A stretch of DNA of 64,000 nt. Source: Diphasiastrum complanatum. Its lineage: Eukaryota; Streptophyta; Lycopodiopsida; Lycopodiales; Lycopodiaceae. Where the stretch lies: contig CM055095.1 in NCBI GenBank assembly GCA_029204225.1, forward strand, positions 59,542,865-59,606,864, in the 5' to 3' direction. Each line of letters starts with the position of its first letter. The stretch's first letter is position 1. The notes below the pieces were generated by a model. The model was not told the DNA's origin, ran no database searches, and saw only the letters and a program-made list of their open reading frames with translations. The position numbers were made by a program, and so were the translations under genes. This document shows positions 48,880 through 59,611 of this stretch, one piece after another.

Positions 48880-49713
48880 TCAATTACAAGTGAAGACAAA
48901 ATCTACTGGCACATCAACAAAAGTCAATCCAAGCATATGCCGAAGATCTTCTAGGTTGCACTCCTTATTTATATGAATTTCTCGTATTTCATCATGGGGA
49001 AAATGTATGGATATCTCCACTTCTTGCTGATTCGTCTCCGCATCCAGAGGGTCCCATCGGCCATGACCAAACTTATATCTCCTATAGATGGAACTTAAGG
49101 AGCATGTTTGACGTGAAACATGATACCTCATGGTCATTGTTTCACAAGAGAGCTTATACCTTATTAAATCTCCTTTATGCTCCATTTCCTTTGAATCCCA
49201 TGTGACAAATATGTTATCCAACAGTGATGATTCTGTTGCTTTCCAAGCCCACATCGTGTTTGTTTTTCTAAAGGGGACCGCCTTAAATATGGCAACAAAT
49301 ATGGTGAGCCCCACAAAGATGCTAGTGTAGACTCGTTTGGATCCAAATATTGGCTTCATATTAGCAGTAATCTCTTTGAGAAGTTGCCTCTTCGTTAATT
49401 CAATAATCAGTTGGTCAACATATGGCCACTCGTGAGAATCGATCGCAGGCTCGGAAATTGGTGCTAATTTGCCTTGGCCAAAGTTTTTTTTTGGAACTTT
49501 GTACATGTGATCGTAAAAGAAAATGCCCATTTTGATCAGGGCAGAGGATGCCAACCCACCATATATTAGTTCTCCATATTTGGCGTGTATGGCGGAGAAT
49601 TTTTTACTAAAGGACTTCACGTTTTGCCAGTCAAAGCTATTTGAAGGAAAGACATTTGTACCAAGCATTAATGCAACATTATTATCCATTACAATGACAT
49701 AATAATAATTCAA
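48880..49713 (-). CDS. Intact 277-codon orphan protein
   Basis: An uninterrupted frame from 49,713, with a better placed ATG at 49,689 (MDNNVALMLGTNVFPSNSFD). Visible features are WQNVKSFSKKFSAIHAKYGE, YGGLASSALIKMGIFFYDHM, a hydrophobic segment YTSIFVGLTIFVAIFKAVPF (possible membrane helix), RYKLSCETMTMRYHVSRQTC, and a C-terminal region ISIHFPHDEIREIHINKECN then LEDLRHMLGLTFVDVPVDFV that looks beta-rich. No family is recognised. Downstream of the stop no Copia sequence intervenes until the histone-like gene; upstream, at 50,000, a Copia Gag fragment begins. It is one of the longest undamaged frames in the window, which argues for recent constraint or recent insertion. A function cannot be assigned. 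Confidence 0.55.
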   Translation of the reverse strand: MNYYYVIVMDNNVALMLGTNVFPSNSFDWQNVKSFSKKFSAIHAKYGELIYGGLASSALIKMGIFFYDHMYKVPKKNFGQGKLAPISEPAIDSHEWPYVDQLIIELTKRQLLKEITANMKPIFGSKRVYTSIFVGLTIFVAIFKAVPFRKTNTMWAWKATESSLLDNIFVTWDSKEMEHKGDLIRYKLSCETMTMRYHVSRQTCSLSSIYRRYKFGHGRWDPLDAETNQQEVEISIHFPHDEIREIHINKECNLEDLRHMLGLTFVDVPVDFVFTCN

Positions 49714-49992
49714 ACATAATAGTTAGCACAAGAATAAAAGAGGTGAGACCTACAATGTGACTGTATGGTTCTATCAGCAACAACCACATCCAATAAAATA
49801 TCTCGACGCATGTATACGTGTTGCACATTTGCAAGGTATTCGCTGTTTTGGTCGATCTTGAATTCGTGGATCCTTCCTTTTCAATGGTAGTCTTGGTTGT
49901 TTCGCTTCCTCTTTGCAACCTTGTGAGTTCCTTTGTCCGATGGTTGCATGTAAACCCAGTCAAAAGTTAAAAATGTATGGGGCACTCAATGC

Positions 49993-50995
49993 TCATTGGA
50001 ATCTTTGATGTGATTTGATCCTAAGGACATACTCTTGTCCATTCTCTCCACTTCCTTTCATGCATTGGAAAACTTGATTTCTTAGCATGAGGATTCTTGA
50101 AGTATTATTGGATTCATAGATGCTCTTTAAAGAATCCCAAGCCTCTTTGGATGGGGCACAAGAAGAGACCTCTTTCAAGAGGTCATTGCATACATTCAAC
50201 TTTATGCAATGTAGAGCTAATCTTGCTCTCTTCTTTTATTTGGTTTGTTCTTGGGGAGCTTGAGGCTCTTCCTCAACTCCGAGAACTATGTCAAAGAGAT
50301 CATGGATCACTAGGAGTGATTCCATTCTCACTTTCCAAATGGAATAATTTGTGAAGTGAGTCTCTCACTTGATTCCAACAAATATCCACCCATGGATGAC
50401 ATTGTAGAATGAATGCTCTTCTAAAAATCACAAAGGTTTCTGAATTTTAAAAGATCTATAAAAGGCCTAAAGCTTACAACACTGCCTATAGCCTTGTCTC
50501 TATCAAACTAGCACACAAGCTTGAATGATACACAAAGATCTTGCCAGATAATCATAGCTTTCACTCTCACAAAATTTTTTGCTTTACACTTTTCTTAGAG
50601 ATTTCTCTTCAACTAAGGATCTGAACAAATCAGCCTCTAAGACCTAACCTTAGACTCGAAAAAGAAATGCATCAATGATCCAATACTCTATTTGGCATAG
50701 CCATTAGCTAGATTGAATCTAGATCAATACTATGCTTCAAAAAGCACAAAAAATGAACTAGAATTGTGATTTTGAGACCAATAAATAGAAAGTAACTTGA
50801 AATGAAAGTTGTTGTACGATTTCACACGTGGAAAAAGTACATACACAACCTCCAAGTTGGTTTGATCCAAATGAATACAAACTATCACTTTAGATGAACT
50901 CGCCCTCACTAATATTGGCCAAAAACAAATTATGCCAATGATCTTTGCAATTTTTATGATTCAAATGATCACTCTCTTACTTAGCTCTGATACCA
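49993..50995 (-). mobile_element. Copia 5' fragment (Gag start, leader, primer site), decayed
   Basis: 50,199-49,993 encodes NVCNDLLKEVSSCAPSKEAW, DSLKSIYESNNTSRILMLRN and GENGQEYVLRIKS, the Gag of the same family as element B at 33 kb. The matching Gag start lies upstream to about 50,400, broken by a stop. The leader runs to GCTCTGATACCA (50,984-50,995), the complement of an exact primer site. Everything after the Gag N-terminus is missing. Confidence 0.85.
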
Positions 50996-51310
50996 TAATA
51001 AAATTTTCAGTTTTTAGGACAATAATGATTAAACTTAACAATCATAGAGAGTTATTGGTTGCTTAATCGATGGATCTATCAAGTTCTACACATTAGATCT
51101 TGATCTAGATTCACTGCACTTGGATTTAAGCAAGAGCAATGGATCAACACATCATAAAATAGTGAAGGTGGCCTCACACGTGTGTACTGTCCATAGTACG
51201 ACCTGAACCTGAAACTACAAGTACAATAGTTCTAGATAGCAATCATTCATAGAAATCACAAGACAAATGACTAGAAATCTCACAAAGGTGTAGAATGCAA
51301 GATGTGAGAT
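50996..51310 (-). repeat. Partial LTR of the same Copia family
   Basis: Aligns with 33,527-33,840 over about 310 bp (TCTACACATTAGATCTTGAT, ATTCACTGCACTTGGATTTA). The terminal TG is mutated to TA. It contains CACACGTGTG at about 51,177-51,186. The outer part is replaced by unrelated sequence after about 51,310. Confidence 0.8.
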
Positions 51311-52439
51311 TCCAAAGAATTAAAGACCAATAATGGATCCAAATCAGATCCACAAGATTGATTGGGTGTTAGACTCAATTGATCTACCAATCTACACAAG
51401 ATTAGAGCTCATTAGATCAATTGTTGGAATACTTGGTCTTAAATCACTTTGTAGCCATTGGTGGAATGCGTGGTTTGTCGGTTTCAGACGACGATTCCAT
51501 CAAAGCTCAGAGGAAGACCATCTATGCAGGCAAAGCTATTGTTTCATTCCGTGATCAATCATCTTCCGAACTACGGAGTGCTACTACGGATCCAATATAA
51601 AATCTATGAATAGTAGATAATGTTTAATCAGATAAACTGAGAAACAGTGGAAGTATATTTACTGCTAGCAAGCATGACAATTCATTCATAGATTACGCAC
51701 ACGATAGAGCAGAGTGCTGCAACTTGTCTATATTATCAAAATCAAGAATACAACAACAATTGTTTTGAGCATTGTCTGTTTCCCAAATCAACGCGTCGGC
51801 GCAAGAGAGGTGCTCTCTCTCACGAGTAAGTCTAGCTATTGCTAATTCTCTATATCTTGTAACTAGCTACTTCTCGTTACATCTATATCTTTTTTTTTTC
51901 ATGATGATCCAATACATATATCATGCCAAGTGAGATTACAAGATTAATTTATTGATTATTACAAGAGAGATTTAAGTTAAACATCAGTTAACCATGTCTC
52001 TCTTTTGTACGTCGCTTACAATTGAGCGTGAAGATTTAAATTTTCACGCTTGTCAAGCTGTGGTCTTGATAGTTTGTCATTGCTCAATAATGTGTCCTGA
52101 TCTTTTGTTTGTATTCCTTGGTGCCCGATCTATCGTTGTCGACTGTCATGGCTTGGTAAGACGATTTGTCATCCTTACCTAATGTGTCGTCCTTTGGTGT
52201 CGATCACTTTGGTGACTTCATTGTGGACAAAAATCATTGACATTACGGTTTCCTTCGATTTTCAATGTTGTAGTTTTGGTCTTCATTGCAAACCATATGG
52301 AGGACTTTGCGGAAAATGAGAAGAGTGTGAACTACGTGAAAAACAAGATGCAGTAGTTCGAAAAACATAAAGAAAAATACAATAGCTTTGATGGTAGAAA
52401 CATTAACTTTCTTCAACTTCCTCTGAAAGCGGGTATTTT
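51311..52439. other. Non-coding DNA, no supported gene
   Basis: No family motif is seen. Poly-T at about 51,888-51,899. Parts may be the 3' LTR of the Copia deletion derivative at 52.4-53.8 kb, but the boundaries were not found. Confidence 0.4.
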
Positions 52440-53820
52440 TCTGATTCCCAAGCTTGCCCTTTGCCTTTCAAACATTGCCTTGTCTAAAGGCTTTGTTAGG
52501 ATATCGACCACCATCTGCTTCATTCAAATGAACATGGTTTTCAGCTCGTTTCTTTCAACTAGATCTCTGATCAAGTGATATTTGTTGGAAATGTATTTCG
52601 TTCTAGAATAAAACACAAGGTCCTTCGTTAGATGAATAGCAGAGGTGTCATCCATGTATAGCATTAGCGGCTCGTTGGTGCTCTCTCCCAGTCCTTCCAG
52701 GAACTGTTTGAGCCATGTTAGCTCATTAGCCATCTTGGATGCAACAACATACTCTACCTTTCAAGATGATTGGGCAGTTATTGTCTGTTTCTTGTTGACC
52801 CATATAACAACTGCATTTGATGCGATGGTATATCCTCCTGAAATTCTCTTGGAGTCATTTTTGAGAGATGTCCAGCTTGCATCACTGTAGGACTTCACCT
52901 GAAATCCTACATCATGAGAAAAACAAAGACCATAGTCTTTTGTCTGCTGCAGGTACTGCAAGATCCTCTTGGCAATTTTCCAATGTTTGGGTCCTGGATT
53001 AATATTGAATTGACTCATTTTGAAGACTGTGTAAGCAATGTCCGATCTCATATTGTTTGTCAAGTACATTAGTGAATCAATAAGCCTTCTATAAGGCTTA
53101 TGCTTCTCGAATCTTGGCTTGTTTTGTTTTTCTTCTTTCCTTTTGTGAAGAGAGCCTTCTCTTGATCAGTGCTTCCCTCTCCTTCATCTCTAATCAGTCT
53201 CTCATCAGCGACAAGACTGACTGCTTTGTCAAATGTCATATCTGGTAGACTCAGTATGAGCATTCTCAACGGCTGATAGGACGTCGGTAGAGATTTGATG
53301 AAGTACATCAACTACTGTGGTGCTGGGACCTGGTGCTCCTGTCCTAATGCAGCGAGTTGAGCAAAGATCATTCTGATCTTCTCAACGTGCTGATCCAACT
53401 AGTTGCCATCCCACCGTATTGATTGCAGCTGATTGTGTAGGTGCATGACTGAAGTTGCAGTCCTCACTTCATACTTCTGCTTTAATCTTTCCCATGCTGC
53501 ATGGTTGCTTTCGTAGTCTTCAATCTGCGTGAGTAGATCTTCATTTATGGACGAAATGATGATCGCCATTGCGTGCTCATCCTTTCTGATCCATCCAGTT
53601 CTCCTCGGGTCTCCCTCTGGAGGCTGCACCTCTGAGAGCTCAGTCACCGACCAGATGCCTTTGCCCTTCAGGAGTGTTTTGATTTTGAATTTCCAAATTC
53701 TGTAATTTGCACCATCGACACTTATTGCTACTCTGGTTTGAATTGTCGTAGACATATTGTGTTGTCTGGTAGAATCACTACTGGGATATCAATAGTGACA
53801 ACCTAGCAGCTCTGATACCA
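52440..53820 (-). mobile_element. Copia Gag-RNase H deletion derivative
   Basis: Minus strand, in order: primer site complement GCTCTGATACCA at 53,809-53,820, Gag from ATG 53,755 (ISVDGANYRIWKFKIKTLLK, LTQIEDYESNHAAWERLKQK), Gag continuation at 53,311-53,110 (YFIKSLPTSYQPLRMLILSL, KALFTKGKKKNK), then directly YRRLIDSLMYLTNNMRSDIA at about 53,090 and RNase H (SYSDASWTSLKNDSKRISGG, ANELTWLKQFLEGLGE, MLYMDDTSAIHLTKDLVFYS), ending with VVDILTKPLDKAMFERQRAS near 52,460. Zinc knuckle, protease, integrase and most of RT are missing. The primer site and the ends remain, so it may be a non-autonomous derivative able to use proteins from a relative. Two frame breaks and a TGA are present. Confidence 0.85.
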
Positions 53821-54300
53821 TGTCGCGAGGGCGTGTGTGCGGGACTTATTTGTGTTCATCCTCTTAGTCTTCTTTATCGCGAACAATTTTCTGTCTTTTA
53901 ATTTTCTTCTGTGTGGAAGCCCTTACAGGAACCCAGACACTCAACTACGAATCACAGAACACATTCTATTCTAGCAATCATGACACACAACACAAGACGA
54001 GATGCACGAAAATAGAGTGACTGAATTATCAATTTTAGTTTAGAGGCTTGTTGGTGGAATGACATTCTACTCTTTCACTGTGTTCTGCTCGTTGGCAGAC
54101 TTTCATGCACAGCTATGGTGTCTTTACTTTCTTACTCTATTTGCTACGTCTCTCTCTGTCTCTTACAGATCTCTGTATTCTCATCTTATTTCTTATGATC
54201 CAGAGAGGATCGTTTATACCTCCACTATGTGGAGTTTACAAGATAGCTAAATGTCGAATCACATGACTAGTTAACGCTAATCAACTAGTTAGTTAGTCTC
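53821..54300 (-). repeat. Probable LTR of the Gag-RNase H derivative
   Basis: Begins TGTCGCGAGGG directly after the primer site, as an LTR end should. The far boundary is not resolved; a likely region is 54,000-54,300. Confidence 0.5.
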
Positions 54301-55039
54301 CGTTGTTGCTACGCGTTTCAGCTGGGCGTGAAGCCCGTTGAGCTGCCAGCTGACAACGCAAAAGATTTTTCTTCGTCCGAATCGTAATCTCATGTTTGCA
54401 TTCGTTCTTTTCATTTCTTTTCGTAGTTTTTGTTTCGCGTCCCTTTTTGCGGTTTGCGGTCCTGGAGGTGTGCTTGCAATTCACGATTAATTTGCGAATC
54501 GTTCGTGCTTTGAGTCAAAGACATGTTGACTGTCGCGAATTGTTCTTGTTTGTGCTTCGAGTCAAAGGCCCTCATATCACCTGGAGTAGTATTAGGCCGG
54601 ACTTCAATGCCTGCAACAATGTCCCATAACTCCTTCTTGTTAAAAATTAAAAAACATATCTATCATCTGTTGTTAATGTTTGGGGGATCCTACCCATCTA
54701 AATATTTTGTACATATCCAAGGTATGTGAATTGAGCACATATCCTTGTAGAATAGGACGAGTTTGGGTTAGGTAGATCAAATTCCAGTGACATGCATAAA
54801 GTCTAGTTGGTCTAGTATGATATGCAATAATGTTGACAATGTCTAGTTTGACATGCATATAGAGATTCACATGGAATTGGTCAATTATGACCTTGTAGAA
54901 ACTCGAGCCACAATAAATGCATAATTTCCTAAGTTTTCAACAATCTAGAATCAGGGTACTGTGCCAATCACAAAGCTTAATCAAGATCAATCACTCTTGT
55001 GGACATTCCCCACACGTGTGAATTCTGGAATTTTCAACA
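54301..55039. repeat. Intergenic DNA and LTR end of the next Copia element
   Basis: A short local repeat (GCGAAT(C/T)GTTC and GAGTCAAAG) lies at 54,490-54,570. The last bases before 55,040 (…TTTTCAACA) are the end of a Copia LTR, which includes CACACGTGTG at about 55,012-55,021. The LTR start was not fixed. Confidence 0.5.
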
Positions 55040-56485
55040 TGGTATCAGAGCCTCATTAAGCTTTGCATGTTAATTTCCTTGATAGTACAAGAAATTAAGA
55101 GATAAACAAGCAAAAAAGCAGTTTTTCACCTTTTCTAACATTTCTCTGAAGTGTAATTGGATCAAATCGGACCTGAACTGAATTTTCAGGCCTAAATTGA
55201 GGTAGTACGGAATTCTGGAATTCCACACGTGTGAAAATCCGATATTTTCAGTCCCTTTGTTTTCCTTGCTGATAGATCCAAAGATAGTAGTGTTATAGCT
55301 TGATGGAAAGCTTATGATCTGTACTTTCCATAGAAATCAAAATCAAATCAATCTGAAGTGTCTAGAAAGAGCTATAAGCTCTTAAAGAGGATTAGGATAG
55401 GTCCAAAATCCGAGTGACAACATTTTGATTCGAATCAATTTTTACTTTGTTCTGAATTCATGGTTGTGAGCATCCTACACAAGAAACTAAAAATCAAGAC
55501 TGAGTTTGAAGTAATTGAACACCCTTTGAGCCTTCTGAGTGTCAATACTGTTTTCTTTTGTTGCATTTCACACGTGCCAAAAGTAGGATTCAAACTAACC
55601 AAAGTGTCACAATCCACTTTGTGTATCTGATCTAGTTAGCTTGTCTTGTGGAATATTTGAGATCTGTCTCAAATACAGTTGCATGTGTTTCACATAGGAA
55701 GGTAGTACATTTTTTGAAAATACCTATAGTGAAAGAGAGCAGCAACTCTAAGTCAGATAGGAACAAGCTCAAACATATTGTAGTCCAATTACAAGAGTCT
55801 TCACATTCATGTAGGAGATTGTCTCTTTCAAGCTAGTGAAAGACTATACACCTTTAACTATTCAGTTTGGACGGATAGGATAGAATCCTTGTTGATTCTC
55901 TATGGTGTAATGGATATTGTAACTGGAACTGAAGTTGAACCTGCAGCTTTTGATGAGGCTCAGAGATTCAAGAAGAGAGCAAGAATTGCTCTACATATCA
56001 TCAAATTGAACATCTTTGATGAGATGTTGAGAGAGATTAGTTCATGCACCTCAGCAAAGGAGACTTGGGAGACTTTGAAGAACCTTCAAGAAGCCAAGAT
56101 CAAGTCAAGAAAGAGGAGTAAGAACTAGTACTCTCGTGCCTTCACCAAGAAAAACGCAAAGAACAAAGACTATGGTGGAGTAGAAGATGAGTCAGCTCAT
56201 CCTTCTAACTTCAAGAAGAAGACACAAGAAGTTCAAACCAGTTGTATCATAGAAGACTCACATGCAAGTTGTGGAGAGACATCTCTTCTAATGTCTAGTT
56301 TTCTTCTTTACCTTTTAATGATGTATCATGGTATATTGATAGTGGAACAACAACTCATGTGAGTTGCTCCAAATATTCTTTTGTTTCTATTGAATCTGTT
56401 CTAGATCCTAAGAAATCAATATACACAACAGTTGGTGATACATGTGCAATTGAAGGTGTTGGAAGTTGTTCCTTAAAACTTACTC
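55040..56485 (+). mobile_element. Copia 5' fragment (primer site, leader, Gag, protease), decayed
   Basis: Primer site TGGTATCAGAGC at 55,040-55,051, a leader of about 800 bp with a second CACACGTGTG (about 55,220-55,230), then Gag at 55,889-56,128 (MLILYGVMDIVTGTEVEPAA, KKRARIALHIIKLNIFDEML, CTSAKETWETLKNL). Near 56,330 the protease WYIDSGTTTHVS can be read in a shifted frame and continues SIESVLDPKKSIYTTVGDTC. At 56,485 the sequence switches abruptly to CT-rich DNA. No integrase or RT. The Gag lacks its first part and a zinc knuckle. Confidence 0.85.
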
Positions 56486-56759
56486 TCTGTCGCTCGCGTG
56501 AAATCTCTCTCTCTCTCTCCCCACCTCCGCGATATCTGCATGTCAAGAGCTCACGCGTTCTCCATTCTCTCTCCCCCCGCACCTCTATCTCACGTGCTCC
56601 TCGCAACACCTCTCTCCTATTCACTCCTCTCGTCTCCTCTTCACTCGTCTCTTCATCTCTTCTTCTCTTCACCCATTGTCTCAGATCTCAGACTTGGCTA
56701 AGGTTGTTTGATAATTAATGCATTCCTTAGTCATTGTAGTGGCAATAGAATTTGATGGC
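56486..56759. other. CT-rich DNA
   Basis: Pyrimidine-rich (CTCTCTCTCTC, TCTCCTCTTCACTCGTCTCT) with long Ser/Leu-rich frames that are compositional. It could be the leader or promoter side of the KCS pseudogene that follows. Confidence 0.5.
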
Positions 56760-57470
56760 ATGGCGGGAGATGGGCTGATTGAATTTGCAACCAAAAGTCT
56801 AGAGATCAATGGTATCAGCTCGCTCCTATGGGTTGGAGTTGCTTCCATAGTAGCTGTTGTTTATGTAATTATACTAATCACACCCTGCGGTTGATCTACC
56901 TCGTGGATTTTGCATACTATAGGCCTGAGGACTATTGCAAATGCTCTATTGAACATCTCAAGCATTTTGCGAGGCAATATGGCATGTACAACGACGTGAT
57001 CCTCAATTTCCATAGAAAGTGTTGATGCGTTCCAGTTTGGGTGATGAAGCCTACGTCCCTTCCTTTGTCTTTGATCAACAGCAATCCACCGAGCCTGGTA
57101 TGAAGCACGTATGCTTGGAGCCGGAAGAGTTAATGTTCGGAGCTTTGGATAAGCTCTTCAGAAAACCCAACGTCAATACTCTGACAGAGATAGAAATTTT
57201 GATTGTTAGCTACAGTTTGATCAATTCAATGCCATTGCACTAACGATGGTAGTCAATCGCTACTTCAATGCCATTGCACTCAGCGATGGTAGTCAATCAC
57301 TACAAGATCAAAGAGACCATTAGGAGCTATAATTTGGGAGGAACGGGCGGCAGTGTGGGCTTGATTGCCATGGACTTCTCAAAGGAGTCCTTTGAAAGTG
57401 CGCCATGCATGGTAGCTCGTATGTTGTTGTTGTGAGCATGGAGAACATCTATGAATGAAAGATGAGCTCC
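56760..57470 (+). pseudogene. 3-ketoacyl-CoA synthase (KCS) pseudogene
   Basis: KCS enzymes condense malonyl-CoA with long acyl-CoAs in the ER for waxes, cutin and very-long-chain lipids. ATG 56,760 opens MAGDGLIEFATKSLEING and a membrane helix LLWVGVASIVAVVYVIILIT. After a frameshift: YLVDFAYYRPEDYCKCSIEH (the FAE1/CUT1 start), ARQYGMYNDVILNFHRK. After another shift: LMRSSLGDEAYVP, ELMFGALDKLF, EIEILIVSYSLIN, then MVVNHYKIKETIRSYNLGG followed by TGGSVGLIAMDF. The active-site Cys of the usual G-C-S-x-G is Gly here. A 39-bp tandem duplication (57,227-57,304) precedes it. The text ends near YVVVVSMENIYE at about 57,460. The C-terminal half with the His/Asn catalytic residues is absent. Normal length is about 490-530 residues. 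Confidence 0.88.
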
Positions 57471-58570
57471 TTCATCTTTCACAATCACTTGTTTTAGGTT
57501 GCAATCATCAGTGGACAATGATCAGAGAAAGTCTCCGGCTGCAACATGCCACTTTGTAGAGATCAACACAAAAGAAATAGCCAAAACAATGAGTACCAGA
57601 TAGAACGATGCTAATAACATTCTAAATGGTTGCATTGGATTGCAATAGAGGTTATTGATTGTTAAAGAAAAATCAGCTGAACTAAGATGACCGTGGGTAA
57701 GCTTTTTTTGATTTTTTGGAGCAATAGAAGGTGGATTGAAAGCTATATTTGGATTAATGGAGAGCCGGCACAGCAGTGAAGGTATGGTCAGATGCAATGC
57801 TTGCAGCAAAATATTCTCTACCGCGTTTGATTCCTCCAGGCCACCCCAATAGCCCCAATGGTGATGATACTTCATCATTAAATTCAGTTTTTATTGTGAA
57901 GCGCGTGGTTTGGCAGCCTTGGATCTGTAAACTTTTTTCATAATGGAAGCTTTTTTTATGTGTCTTGAATTGTTTTTTTTTCTACTTGGAAGCAGAAACA
58001 CATCGCTCTCAATTTTGGGCCAGAATGCGAGGTACTTCCTCAGGAATCTGTTCCCTCTTAGTTTGTAGTTGTCGAAAAGAAAAGCAATTGCATTTAAGTC
58101 AATTGTCTACAGCTCACAATAAACCTTCATTAGCTTTCTTAGCTTAGTCTTTCTTTTGATCCTGAAAAATGTTTGGTTTCCATTCTGAAAACCAAAAAAA
58201 TGAGGTATGGGTCAAAGCCATCTTAAATTAGAATAGGGGTTAATTTGCAGCCTCTTATATTCAAAGCCAGGAAGAACACCAACATGGCACTTCTGCTTCA
58301 AAAGAGGAAACTCAATTTCCAAGCCAATTCTAATAGTTCCACAAACAAATACAAAGCTCCCCATCAAATAAAACTACCAATCAATTTTCCTACTTCTCCA
58401 ACATTCCGAATCCTTCACTCTAAATAAGAAACGCAAGCATTCAACCTCAATTATTGCCCTTAGAAAAGGAGCAAATCCAGACCCACCTGTGCAATGACCT
58501 TCAGAGTGATATATTGTCCCGAGTCGATGGTATCCTTCTCCGCCTGCTGCGCTAGGGTTGTTGTTCAGTA
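57471..58570. other. Intergenic DNA, one hydrophobic minus-strand frame
   Basis: A 118-codon minus-strand frame at 57,522-57,878 contains MLLASFYLVLIVLAISFVLI, a possible membrane helix, but shows no family and overlaps the region where the KCS sequence decays. It is not called as a gene. The rest, to 58,570, shows nothing recognisable. Confidence 0.4.
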
Positions 58571-58684
58571 ATGTCGGACGCAGCATCCATTCTTCGCAAA
58601 ATTCAAGCCAAACCTACTTATGGAAATGGGATGTCGCTTAGAATATCCATTGCCCCCATTTTGGGTAATATATTGGACACTTAA
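58571..58684 (+). CDS. Short possible coding start (37 codons)
   Basis: ATG 58,571 gives MSDAASILRKIQAKPTYGNG and ends at TAA 58,682-58,684. The codons look more gene-like than the surroundings, and GC content rises around 58,470-58,660, which suggests a first exon or a gene scrap. No donor was chosen with confidence and no family is recognised. Confidence 0.25.
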   Translation: MSDAASILRKIQAKPTYGNGMSLRISIAPILGNILDT

Positions 58685-58989
58685 CTTTGCATATTAACTC
58701 AAAATGATAATCTTACTCTATTTTTTGATGATTTTTTATACATGGGCATGTGTCATTTATTCATAATGTGGTTATTGATACAAAATATTTTCTTGTTCAA
58801 TAGTCATGCATTCATGAACTAAAATCCATGTGAGATATCACAAAGCATGACTGACAAAGTTCATATAATCATCACCATTACAAAGATAATAATTTTATAA
58901 TAATCAATAATTAGTAAAACAATTATTTTATTGTAGGATTTCTTATGCATTTATTCAAAAAATTTCAAATCACTATTCCTAAAAAGTTA

Positions 58990-59611
58990 ATTCATCTCTA
59001 ATCCTAGGATTTTGCATTGGAAAGCATTAAAGAGAGTGATGAAATATATTCAGGAAAGTTTAGCTCACATTTTATGCTATGATGGGAATGTTATCGACCC
59101 ACTAGTCCTGCGAGGCTACTCAAACTCAGATTGGGGAGGAACTGTCTCTACCAAAAAAAAGTTCTACCTTTGGGTTATGTTTCTTTCTGGCAAGGAGACC
59201 AATTTTGTGGAATTCAAGAAAGTAGAAATCAATAAAACTTTCATCAACCGAAGTAGAGTACATCATCATAGCATGCCAAGCTTCAAAAGAAGCCATATGG
59301 ATCAGGTTATTACTCCATGATTTACCTCACACTCAATTTTAGCCTACTACCATTATGTGTGACAATTTGAGCTATATTTCATTGTCTCTGAATCCCAGAT
59401 TTCATGGCAAGTCAAAGCACATTAAGATCCAATACCATTTTATTTGGGAAAAGACTTTCTCAGGTTAAGTGATTCTCCAATACTGCTCCACAACATAAAT
59501 GGTTGTAGACATATTCACCAAAGCTCTTCCCATAATCAAGCACCATAAATTCTTAAATATGCTGAATCTGTCAAAGACAATCAAGGCACCAACTGTGACC
59601 TTAAGGGGGAC
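58990..59611 (+). mobile_element. Copia RNase H 3' end, decayed
   Basis: HWKALKRVMKYIQESLAHIL (about 59,013-59,070), GYSNSDWGGTVSTKKKFYLW, and after frame changes PTTIMCDNLSYISLSLNPRF and HGKSKHIKIQYHFIWEKTFS (59,345-59,460), then VVDIFTKALPIIKHHKFLNM. This is the standard Copia RNase H end. TTAAGGGGGAC at 59,601-59,611 is the polypurine tract. Upstream pol is missing. Confidence 0.87.

Noticed and set aside
29085-55051. TGGTATCAGAGC sites as tRNA genes
   Set aside because: They are 12-nt primer sites next to LTR ends. No cloverleaf or complete A and B boxes are present.
57327-57518. Minus-strand frame over the KCS active-site region
   Set aside because: It is the shadow of the KCS coding sequence on the opposite strand.
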